From the NCBI GenBank assembly GCA_018902545.1, contig JAHIQM010000022.1, positions 16,833-80,832 on the forward strand: a stretch of DNA of 64,000 nt, given 5' to 3'. Within the stretch, counting starts at the first letter, position 1, and each line of letters opens with the position of its first letter. The stretch comes from Pseudomonadota bacterium (GTDB lineage: Bacteria; Desulfobacterota; Desulfovibrionia; Desulfovibrionales; Desulfomicrobiaceae). Made by a program: the position numbers and the translations under genes. The notes beneath the pieces are model-generated. The model was given only the letters and a program-made list of their open reading frames with translations, ran no database searches and was not told the origin of the DNA. Below are positions 48,501 through 58,157 of this stretch, one piece after another.

Positions 48501-50156
48501 CAGGCCCGGCACTGCAAGCCCGGCATCGCGCTCATCTCACCCTCCAACCATCACGACATCTATTCCATCGAGGACCTCTGCCAGATCATCACGGAACTTA
48601 AAACCGCGAATCCCACGGCGCGCATCTCCGTCAAGATCCCGGTCACCAGCGGCGTGGCGACCATCGCCGTGGGCGTGGCCAAGGCCGGGGCGCACATCGT
48701 CAACATCAGCGGCTTCGAAGGCGGTACGGGCGCGGCCCGCGAGCACGCCAAAAAATATGTCGGCCTGCCCGTGGAGATCGGCGTGACCCAGGCCCACCGT
48801 GGGCTGGTGGAAGCGGGTCTGCGCCATGAGGTGGAACTGTGGTGCGACGGCGGCGTGCGTTCAGGGGCCGACGTGGTCAAGCTGGTCTGTCTTGGCGCAG
48901 ACCGGGTCGGAGTCGGCACTGTGGCGCTCATGGGCGTCGGCTGCATCAGCTGCGAGCAATGCCATCTGGACGTCTGCCCGCGCGGCATTTCCACCCAGCT
49001 GCGATCCGTGGAAGAGGCCAGGGAGCGCGGGCTGAAGCTCTTCAAGCCCCTGCAGGGCGAGGTCGAGGCCGAGAACCTGGCCCGCCTGTTGCGCGCGTTT
49101 GGCGACCAGATCCGCCACATCCTGGCCGGGCTGGGCGAGAGGCGGCTGTCCGACCTGGTCGGACGCACGGACCTCTTGATGCAGGCCAGGGGCAGCGCGC
49201 AGGTGGACCTGACCGACCTGCTCGTCCCCGCGCCCATGGACTCGGTCAAATCCTACTGCCCGGTGCCGCGCATCGTGCGCAGGCCGCTTGATAACCTGAC
49301 GCGGCTCATCTCCGACATGGCCCTGTCCACCCTTGGTGAAGAGTGCGGGTTCGTGCAGTACAAAGAGGAGAACGTGCGCTCCGTGGACCGCGCCGTGGGT
49401 ACGTATCTGGCTGGGGCCATGGTCCGGGAACGCCTGGAGGGAGAACGAGGCAAGGTGCAGGTGCTGCTGGGCTCCTCGGTACCCGGCAACGGGCTGTGCG
49501 CCTTCAATGTGGACGGGATCGAAACGGTGGTCGAGGGCGGCGGCCAGGACGGCATCGCCAAGGGCGCGCGCGGCGGCGAGGTCTGCATATTGAAAGGCGC
49601 GAACATCCTGGGCCAGCGCGTGGACGGTTCCGTGGGCAAGTCCCTGGCCTACGGCGCGCTGTCGGGCACGATCATGGTCCAGAACCAGGCCGACTCGCGG
49701 GCCTGCGTACGCATGTCCGGGGCCGACGCCATTTTCGGGGGCCGCATCACCGCGCCGGTGCGCGACGAACTGGGCAACATCGCTTCGCGCGCGCACCTGA
49801 AAGGCTTCGCTTTTGAATACATGACCGGCGGCCGCGCCGTGGTCCTGGGCGATCCCGGCCCGTGGATGTGCGCGGGCATGACCGGCGGCGTCATCTACCA
49901 GTGCCTGTACCCCGAGTGGAATTTTGGCCGGGAGAGCCTGAAACGGCGCTTCTCAAGCGGCGCGCACGTGGTCATCCGCAGCCTGGACGAGGACGACGCA
50001 ACGCAAGTGCACGAGTTACTGGGCAAGTATGTACGCACCCTGGAGCAGAGCTTCCAGAACGATGAAGCCCGGATCGTGCAGGGCCTGGCGGACGAAGCGC
50101 GGGAGCGGTTCGTCAAGATCGTGCCGGGGTCCGGCACGGGCATCAAGCCGGAATAA
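45597..50156 (+). CDS. gltB: Glutamate synthase large subunit (GltB-type)
   Basis: 1519 residues from ATG 45597 (GGGAG upstream). Channels ammonia from glutamine to 2-oxoglutarate. The amidotransferase domain begins with Cys14 ([15 protein letters not shown]), so a short propeptide is removed, with [13 protein letters not shown] and the SRYSTNTLP loop. A central domain follows (about 430-800), then the FMN synthase domain: [112 protein letters not shown], the 3Fe-4S Cys cluster [18 protein letters not shown], and the C-terminal GXGXG beta-helix. No small subunit gene (gltD) follows; a terminator closes the gene. Confidence 0.95.
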   Translation: [1519 protein letters not shown]

Positions 50157-50160
50157 AAAT

Positions 50161-50198
50161 AAGGCGCCCGGAATGTTTCCTGGGCGCCTTTTTCTTTT
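50161..50198 (+). terminator. Terminator of gltB
   Basis: AAGGCGCCC-GGAA pairs with TTCC-T-GGGCGCCTT (one bulged T) and is followed by TTTCTTTT. Confidence 0.9.
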
Positions 50199-50312
50199 AA
50201 AGACGATGCTGATTTCAGTTTCACGCGGCGGGCTTGAAACATCCCGCCAGGATGAATCTTTATTTTGAGAGAAAGCCCCTTCTTCAATAAAATGACGACT
50301 TTTGCTGTGACT

Positions 50313-50480
50313 TCATAACGGCAGGCCGCTCATCACCACCGCCACCGCCAGCAGAAACGGCACAATGAGCGCCGCCGCCAGCAACCGGCAATCCGCCGCA
50401 TCACGCGCGCAATCAGCGCACTGTCTCTGATGATCCCGAGCCAGACGCGCCCCGCACTTGGAACAAATCGGAGTAGCCAT
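50313..50480 (-). CDS. Small zinc-ribbon membrane protein
   Basis: 55 residues from ATG 50480, with GGAGGG seven bases upstream (an ATG at 50507 lacks this). N-terminal ribbon ICSKCGARLARDHQRQCADCARDAADC gives CxxC and CxxC pairs for a zinc ion; the last third, LLAAALIVPFLLAVAVVMSGLPL, is one membrane helix. It resembles short cytoplasmic zinc-ribbon proteins anchored in the membrane; function unknown. Confidence 0.65.
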   Translation of the reverse strand: MATPICSKCGARLARDHQRQCADCARDAADCRLLAAALIVPFLLAVAVVMSGLPL

Positions 50481-53268
<2,788 letters not shown>

Positions 53269-53280
53269 TCCAAAGGAAAC

Positions 53281-53314
53281 GCTTGCACAGGTTCCCGCCC
53301 GGAACCGTACAAGC
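53281..53314 (+). terminator. Hairpin directly after katG
   Basis: GCTTG-ACA-GGTTCC type stem (53281-53295 with 53300-53314, two mismatches). It has no U-tract, so it is an mRNA 3' hairpin rather than the main terminator. Confidence 0.45.
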
Positions 53315-53326
53315 CTCAATAAGAAA

Positions 53327-53374
53327 CCGGTTCAGCGGATGGCGCGATGCCTCCGCTGAACCGGATTTTTTTTT
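53327..53374 (+). terminator. Strong terminator of katG
   Basis: Perfect 13-bp stem CCGGTTCAGCGGA (53327-53339) with TCCGCTGAACCGG (53352-53364), followed by nine T residues (53366-53374). The MITE copy begins right behind its U-tract. Confidence 0.95.
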
Positions 53375-53377
53375 AAT

Positions 53378-53511
53378 GACGTCACTGCAAAAAGTCGTCA
53401 TCCCGTTGAAGAAGGGGTGCCATGCATTATTAACTATCTGAAAAGAATAATGGATTCTCGCCTTCGCGGGAATGACACTCAGGTTCTTTCGCAATTTTTT
53501 GCAGTAGCGTC
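53378..53511. mobile_element. MITE-like element, copy 1 (134 bp)
   Basis: Starts GACGTCACTGCAAAAAGTCG and ends with the imperfect inverse TTTTTTGCAGTAGCGTC. Flanked by a perfect TTAAT duplication (53373-53377 and 53512-53516). Internally it has the palindrome CGCCTTCGCGG and AATGACACTCAGGTTCTTTC. About 80% identical to copy 2; no coding capacity. Confidence 0.8.
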
Positions 53512-53672
53512 TTAATAGGGTGAATCAAATTCCTGATTAGCGGCACAAGATCGTTCCCATCGATATCGGGACGCATGACAAAGTCTACCAAAAGAACATT
53601 ACTTCTTGCTGAAGCCATACGATCCTGTCATACTTTAAAAGAATCCGTTTAAAAACAAAATTCACTATTTCA

Positions 53673-53804
53673 GACGTCACTGCAAAAAGTCGTCATCCCC
53701 TTGAAGAAGGGGATCCATGCCTTTTTTAACTACCTGAAAAGAATGGATTCCCGCCTTCGCGGGAATGACACTCAGGTCCTTTCCCGACTTTTTGCAGTGG
53801 CGTC
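53673..53804. mobile_element. MITE-like element, copy 2 (132 bp)
   Basis: Begins with the same GACGTCACTGCAAAAAGTCG and ends CGACTTTTTGCAGTGGCGTC; its terminal inverted repeats match at 19 of 20 positions. Flanked by a perfect ATTTCA duplication (53667-53672 and 53805-53810). Same orientation as copy 1, and the inner GGATTCCCGCC-TTCGCGGGAATGAC palindrome is conserved. Confidence 0.85.
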
Positions 53805-53883
53805 ATTTCAGACAAGTTCTACAATACTGACACGGAAGCCCTGCCCAAAAAATACTTTCGGGACACCGTAACCCACGTCCATC

Positions 53884-54600
53884 ATGACACAAGCCATCCT
53901 CACTACCCTTCAAAACGTCATGCTACTCATGGTGGTCTTGCTGGTTCCTCCGGCTACATTCGCCGGAACGGTCACCTTGGCGACGCACGAACTGTATCCA
54001 TACGGCTATCACGACTCCGCGAACAATTTCACGGGATATGCCGTGGAACGTGTTCGTTTCGCCATTTCCCGGTGCGGCCACAATCTGCGGCTTCTCGTCC
54101 TGCCTTGGGCTCGGGCCCAGGCGATGGCCAAAACCGATTCCGTAGACGGTTTTTTCGCAGGCTCCCTCAGCGACGAAAGAAAAGACCTTTATGTGGCCTC
54201 GGTTGTACTGGCCCCGCAAAACTGGACCTGGTATCTGCTGCGGGACACTCCCCTGAACCCGGATTCTCCGCAATTCAAGGAGAGTGCAAAGGTCGGCAGC
54301 TTCATCGGGGCGAACATGCTCGCGTATCTTGAAAGTAATGGTTTCAATATTTCAGGAGCGCCCAAAGACACGGCAGCCCTGTTCCACATGCTCATCGGCA
54401 AGCGCCTGGACGCCATACTGGCCAATGACCTTGTTGCTAGAAAGGTGATCGAGGAACAAGGCATTGGCCCAATTGTCCGTTCTCAAATCCTCAAAAACGA
54501 ACCGCTCTATGCGCTTTTCACCAAACGCTTCATTCGCGAGAACCCGAATTTCCTCGAGTGCTTCAACGCCGCCCTCACCGAGTACGAAACGCTCCACTAG
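53884..54600 (+). CDS. Periplasmic solute-binding protein (SBP_bac_3-like)
   Basis: 238 residues with a signal peptide (MLLMVVLLVPPATFA). The domain is the type 3 amino acid-binding fold: TVTLATHELYPYGYHDSANNFTGYAVERVRFAISRCGHNLRLLVLPWARAQAMAKTDSVDGFFAGSLSDERKDLYVASVVLAPQNWTWYLLRD, then KVGSFIGANMLAYLESNGFNISGAPKDTAALFHMLIGKRLDAILANDLVARKVIEEQGIGP. No transporter genes are beside it; such orphan proteins often feed chemosensory or kinase receptors. Substrate unknown. Confidence 0.85.
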   Translation: MTQAILTTLQNVMLLMVVLLVPPATFAGTVTLATHELYPYGYHDSANNFTGYAVERVRFAISRCGHNLRLLVLPWARAQAMAKTDSVDGFFAGSLSDERKDLYVASVVLAPQNWTWYLLRDTPLNPDSPQFKESAKVGSFIGANMLAYLESNGFNISGAPKDTAALFHMLIGKRLDAILANDLVARKVIEEQGIGPIVRSQILKNEPLYALFTKRFIRENPNFLECFNAALTEYETLH

Positions 54601-54647
54601 GTGAATTCGGTCCGGCGATTGCGCTCATGCCTACCGGCCAAAAATCG

Positions 54648-55196
54648 TCACTCAATGTTGGCAAGTACCCGCGCGGCGAGTTCTTTGGCCTTCTGCAGGT
54701 CGACCTGCTCGTCTCCGCTGGCTGCATCGACGGTGAAATAGACATCTCCTTTCAACACATGCAGGCCAGCTCCCATCTTCATCCCGGAGCCGCCCCAATA
54801 GGCTTTATCTCCAACTCCGCTTATTTCCTGCTTGTCACTGAGATAGCTCATATCGTTTTCAAACAATGAGCCTGCATTCCATTCATGAGATGCCCATGCT
54901 GAGCGAATCATCTGCACTTGAGCAAAGCGCAACTTCATCCCGGCGGGTATGTCGAAAAAACAAATACTATGCCCCAGCGGGTTGGCAGCTTGTCTGTCAA
55001 CCTCGCCAACGGCAACGCCCATGACGGCTTCCACCTCATCCTTGCTCAGATAATCACAGGCGTGATCTCCAGTTTTTTCTCCAGAACAGGCAGCCACGCT
55101 TACGAACAGCATCCCTGTCACTGCTGCCAACACGGTTGTCAGTATGCATTGGAAAAAGCCTTTGGCCCAATAACGTCTCGGGGAGATAATCTTCAT
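54648..55196 (-). CDS. Putative lipoprotein
   Basis: 182 residues from ATG 55196. Signal peptide with a lipobox (GMLFVSVAAC-SGEK), then a secreted domain: CDYLSKDEVEAVMGVAVGEVDRQAANPLGHSICFFDIPAGMKLRFAQVQMIRSAWASHEWNAGSLFENDMSYLSDKQEISGVGDKAYWGGSGMKMGAGLHVLKGDVYFTVDAASGDEQVDLQKAKELAARVLANIE. It resembles the general pattern of lipoproteins with a paired-domain 'CxxLsxxxvxxxLG' start and GxGDxAxW motif. No clear function; convergent with the solute-binding protein. Confidence 0.75.
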   Translation of the reverse strand: MKIISPRRYWAKGFFQCILTTVLAAVTGMLFVSVAACSGEKTGDHACDYLSKDEVEAVMGVAVGEVDRQAANPLGHSICFFDIPAGMKLRFAQVQMIRSAWASHEWNAGSLFENDMSYLSDKQEISGVGDKAYWGGSGMKMGAGLHVLKGDVYFTVDAASGDEQVDLQKAKELAARVLANIE

Positions 55197-55492
55197 ATTC
55201 AACCCTCACTCATTTAGTTGACCACGAAATCTGTATTTCTCAGAATTTCTCGTCGCTGATCTGCAAGTTCGATATGGTTTCCTCTGCGGCTTGGCCTCCG
55301 CATACAAGGGATATACAGATTCATATGAAAAAATATGGTATATGTCATCTGATGCATCGAGAAATGTTTTGCATGAATTTGGAGGCGGTGTGACCTGCCA
55401 AGGGGTTGGTACAACCATTGGATTTGATTGGTAGTCAACGCTTCCATCTTTTCGGATGACTTTGTTTCGCCAACCACAACAAGAGCCAGCCA
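55197..55492. other. 296-base stretch with no supported gene
   Basis: AT-richer than its surroundings. A 95-codon open frame on the minus strand (55206-55493) ends where the YpfJ gene ends; it could not be matched to anything and has no clear start signal. Nothing else is seen. Confidence 0.4.
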
Positions 55493-56350
55493 CTACATCG
55501 CTCCCGGTCCAAAGGTGTTGCCCTCGGACAGGTCGCCGGTCCGGAAGCCTTTTCTGAACCAGAGCATCCGCTGCTCCGAGGTGCCGTGGGTGAAGGTGTC
55601 GGGGATGATGTAGCCTTGCGTCATCTCCTGAATGGTGTCGTCGCCCACGGCGCTGGCCGCCGTCATGGCCTCCTCGAAGTCGCCCTCATCGAGCAGGTTC
55701 TTGTTCTGGACATGGTGCGCGAACACCCCGGCCAGGTAATCCGCCTGCAATTCCAGTTTGACCGACAGGGCGTTAAACTGTTCCTGACTCAAGCTCGGGC
55801 GCTGGGAATGGACCTTTTCCAGGATTCCCAGCAGATTCTGGACGTGATGCCCCACCTCGTGGGCAATGACATAGGCCATGGCAAAATCCCCCGGCGCCCC
55901 GAACTTGCTGTGCATGACGTCGTAGAAACCGAGATCGAGATAAATTTTTCTGTCCAGAGGACAATAGAAGGGCCCGGAACCGGCGGAGGCAAATCCGCAT
56001 CCCGATTGCACGCTGCCGGAATAAATCGTCAGGGTCGGCTCTACGTAGGCTTGACCGCTACTGGCGAACAGCTCGTTCCAGACTTCCTCGGTTTCCTTCA
56101 GGACAACCGCCGAAAACGTGCGCAACTCCGCTTCCTCTGCACTTTCCTGATAGCCGCCCCCGGTCTGTTCATAGGAGGTCGGCTGCTCCTGGAGTTCGGT
56201 CAGCAGGTCCAAGGGATTGCCGCCCATGAGCATGTAAACAACGACAACGATCAGCCCCAAACCGCCCAGCCCCCCTACTCCGGCCCGGCTGACGCTCCGC
56301 CCTCTTCGGTCTTCGACATTCGTGCTTTCCTGCCGCCCGCGCCATTTCAT
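55493..56350 (-). CDS. Neutral zinc metallopeptidase (YpfJ family)
   Basis: 285 residues. Short basic N-terminus, one membrane helix (AGVGGLGGLGLIVVVVYMLMGG), then the YpfJ/zn-peptidase domain: ELRTFSAVVLKETEEVWNELFASSGQAYVEPTLTIYSGSVQSGCGFASAGSGPFYCPLDRKIYLDLGFYDVM and the zinc motif AYVIAHEVGHHVQNLLG with the downstream ELQADYLAGVFAHHVQNKNLLDEGDFEEAMTAASAVGDDTIQE. The family is widespread, with unknown substrate; periplasmic catalytic domain. It ends in THGTSEQRMLWFRKGFRTGDLS as usual. Confidence 0.92.
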   Translation of the reverse strand: MKWRGRQESTNVEDRRGRSVSRAGVGGLGGLGLIVVVVYMLMGGNPLDLLTELQEQPTSYEQTGGGYQESAEEAELRTFSAVVLKETEEVWNELFASSGQAYVEPTLTIYSGSVQSGCGFASAGSGPFYCPLDRKIYLDLGFYDVMHSKFGAPGDFAMAYVIAHEVGHHVQNLLGILEKVHSQRPSLSQEQFNALSVKLELQADYLAGVFAHHVQNKNLLDEGDFEEAMTAASAVGDDTIQEMTQGYIIPDTFTHGTSEQRMLWFRKGFRTGDLSEGNTFGPGAM

Positions 56351-56677
56351 AAATATACCCCCTCGCCCCAGGGCAGCCCGTGTTCAGGACGTGCCGGAGA
56401 ATTACATCGTATTTACTCCAAGCAAAGCTCGAAGTTCCTGGAAACTAGGCGACTATACCCACGTTTTCCTTCCGCAGGCAACTGAATCAAGCAAGTCATG
56501 CTGATCCATGTAAACAAGGGGGTTGGCATTGGCGAACTGATCGTTACTTTGCTTCACTGTTCTGCTTTAAGGTACACTCCAATATAATCCACTCGAAATG
56601 AATCTGCGCTTACTCCGCGTTGCACCTCCCCGACGACGGCAAGTTGGAGCATGCCCAGTCCGATGGAGCATAAGCCT
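56351..56677. other. 327-base stretch with no gene
   Basis: Lies between the YpfJ gene (start 56350, minus strand) and the end of the glycan operon (stop 56678, minus strand). It should hold the YpfJ promoter near its left end and a terminator for the operon, but I see no clear hairpin followed by a U-tract and no reading frame worth calling. Confidence 0.45.
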
Positions 56678-57637
56678 TCAGGACATTGACGTCGGGACGA
56701 GTCCTGACGTGATCTCCATCCCCTTCTGTTGGAGATACAGTGAGATCACACGCCGCAGATCGTCTTCGATGACTGGCCGGTGACTATGACCGACTTCAAG
56801 GCGCAGGCGTTTGGTGTCGGCCACCATGACCGGGACATCATCCGGTCTGTCCGGCAAGGCCCCCAGGCGCAACAGGTCGGGCCGACCGGCGAGACGGGCC
56901 ACCAGCCTGGACAGTGAGGCAATGGAGCGGGGTTGTCCGGAACCGATATTGACGGGACCTGTCACTCCCGAGCAGGCCAGGGCTGCCAGCGCACCGCCGG
57001 CGAACCGAACGCTTGAAAAGTCGCGGACCAGACGACCCGAACCGCAGCATGCCTCGCGACCGGCGAGCACCGAACGGATGATGGAAGGCACAAGTCGCTC
57101 CGGGTGTTCGCCCGCTCCGAAGAGATGAAAGAGGCGCGCCCAGGCCGCCTGAGTGCCAGGACGCCTTTCGGCCAGGGCAAGGAGTCTGCGCCACAGTTCG
57201 GCCTTGGACTGGCCATAGAGGGTGGCGGGATCAATTTTGCGGCTTTCGGGCCAAGGCATGTTGTCGTTCAAATCCTGACACGCGTATTCGGCGCAGGTGC
57301 CGATGCCGACAAAACGGCGTCCGCCCGTCTCGAAGAACCGCATCGCCAGTTCAAAGGAGACTTCCAGCCAAACCCGGTTATCCGGGGCGGACCAGAACCG
57401 GCCATGATCCACATACCAGGCGCAGTGCACCAGTACAGAGGGCCGCAGCTCGCGCAGCAGGAGACGAACATCCCCGGAGTGATGCAGATCCACCCGGTGC
57501 CAGCGCACGCCGGGCAATTCTGGCCCTACATTCCGGTATCCCAAAGCCTCTACCCGCATCCCCCTGGCCGCTAACGATGCCACGAGAGGCAGCCCCACAA
57601 AGCCGCTCGCTCCGGTGACCAGCACCCTTTCAGACAT
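56678..57637 (-). CDS. NAD-dependent epimerase/dehydratase (nucleotide-sugar 4-ketoreductase candidate)
   Basis: 319 residues from ATG 57637. Extended SDR with VLVTGASGFVGLPLVASLAARGM (nucleotide loop GxxGxxG), VLVHCAWYVDHGRFW, and the catalytic YGQSK motif in LYGQSKAELWRRL (Tyr and Lys). WARLFHLFGAGEHPERLVPSIIRSVLAG, NIGSGQPRSIASL follow. As the last gene of the operon it probably reduces the 4-keto group of the CDP-sugar made upstream. Overlaps the epimerase gene by eight bases. Confidence 0.85.
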   Translation of the reverse strand: MSERVLVTGASGFVGLPLVASLAARGMRVEALGYRNVGPELPGVRWHRVDLHHSGDVRLLLRELRPSVLVHCAWYVDHGRFWSAPDNRVWLEVSFELAMRFFETGGRRFVGIGTCAEYACQDLNDNMPWPESRKIDPATLYGQSKAELWRRLLALAERRPGTQAAWARLFHLFGAGEHPERLVPSIIRSVLAGREACCGSGRLVRDFSSVRFAGGALAALACSGVTGPVNIGSGQPRSIASLSRLVARLAGRPDLLRLGALPDRPDDVPVMVADTKRLRLEVGHSHRPVIEDDLRRVISLYLQQKGMEITSGLVPTSMS

Positions 57638-58157
57638 GGTCAGGCCAGTTGCGGTCACGAGCGGAGATCACCACGGGCCTGGCCGGCCAGGGCAGCCCCA
57701 GGGCCGGATCGTCCCAGCGCAATCCGCGTGCGTGCTCCGGGGCGTGAGGCGCATCCATCATGTACTCGACCAGCGCCCCGTCGGTGAGGGTCATGAAACC
57801 GTGGGCGCATCCTTCCGGAATAACGAGGGCGTTGCCTGCATCGAAACTCAAGATGACGGCCCAGTGCTGCAAACGCGTGGGCGAACCCTGCCGCAGATCG
57901 ACCACCACGTCGAAGATGCGGCCGTGCAGGCAGCGCACCAGCTTTCGCTCGCGGGCGGGAGCAACCTGATAATGCATGCCGCGCAGGGTATGCCGATGAA
58001 TGCTCGCCGACACGCTCGTCTGCACGGGAGAAAAATCGATACCTGCTGCAAGAAATTCCTCCCGGCACCAGGTGCGCAGAAAAAAGCCCCTTTCATCATG
58101 ATGCGCTCGCCCCTCGATCTCAAGGAGTCCGGCGATGATGGTCGGCAGGATGCGCAT
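57630..58157 (-). CDS. RfbC-like nucleotide-sugar 3,5-epimerase
   Basis: 175 residues; ATG 58157 lies in the TGATG overlap with the upstream methyltransferase stop. Cupin fold of the dTDP-4-dehydrorhamnose 3,5-epimerase family: DERGFFLRTWCREEF, SVSASIHRHTLRGMHYQ (catalytic His), KLVRCLHGRIFDVVVDLRQGSPT, NALVIPEGCAHGFMTL (PxGxAHGF) and ALVEYMMDAPHAPEHARGLRWDDPALGLPW. The substrate here is likely a CDP-linked 4-ketosugar because the neighbours are rfbF and rfbG; it may be a 3- or 5-epimerase only. Confidence 0.9.
   Translation of the reverse strand: MRILPTIIAGLLEIEGRAHHDERGFFLRTWCREEFLAAGIDFSPVQTSVSASIHRHTLRGMHYQVAPARERKLVRCLHGRIFDVVVDLRQGSPTRLQHWAVILSFDAGNALVIPEGCAHGFMTLTDGALVEYMMDAPHAPEHARGLRWDDPALGLPWPARPVVISARDRNWPDHV

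Larger units (their letters stand above)
53269..53883. other. 615-base non-coding stretch holding terminators and two MITE-like copies
   Basis: Contents: katG 3' hairpins (53281-53374), MITE copy 1 (53378-53511), a 161-base spacer (53512-53672), MITE copy 2 (53673-53804) and the upstream region of the solute-binding protein gene. The spacer contains, on the minus strand, a short reading frame with NVLLVDFVMRPDIDGNDLV, faintly like a receiver domain, cut by copy 1; it may be a gene remnant. Confidence 0.5.

Noticed and set aside
46209..48512. Minus-strand open frame of 767 codons inside gltB
   Set aside because: Antisense to a complete glutamate synthase with intact domains; composition is that of a shadow frame.
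55206..55493. Minus-strand 95-codon frame beside the YpfJ gene
   Set aside because: Unrecognised sequence without a good start; a second overlapping frame of similar quality exists, so neither can be supported.
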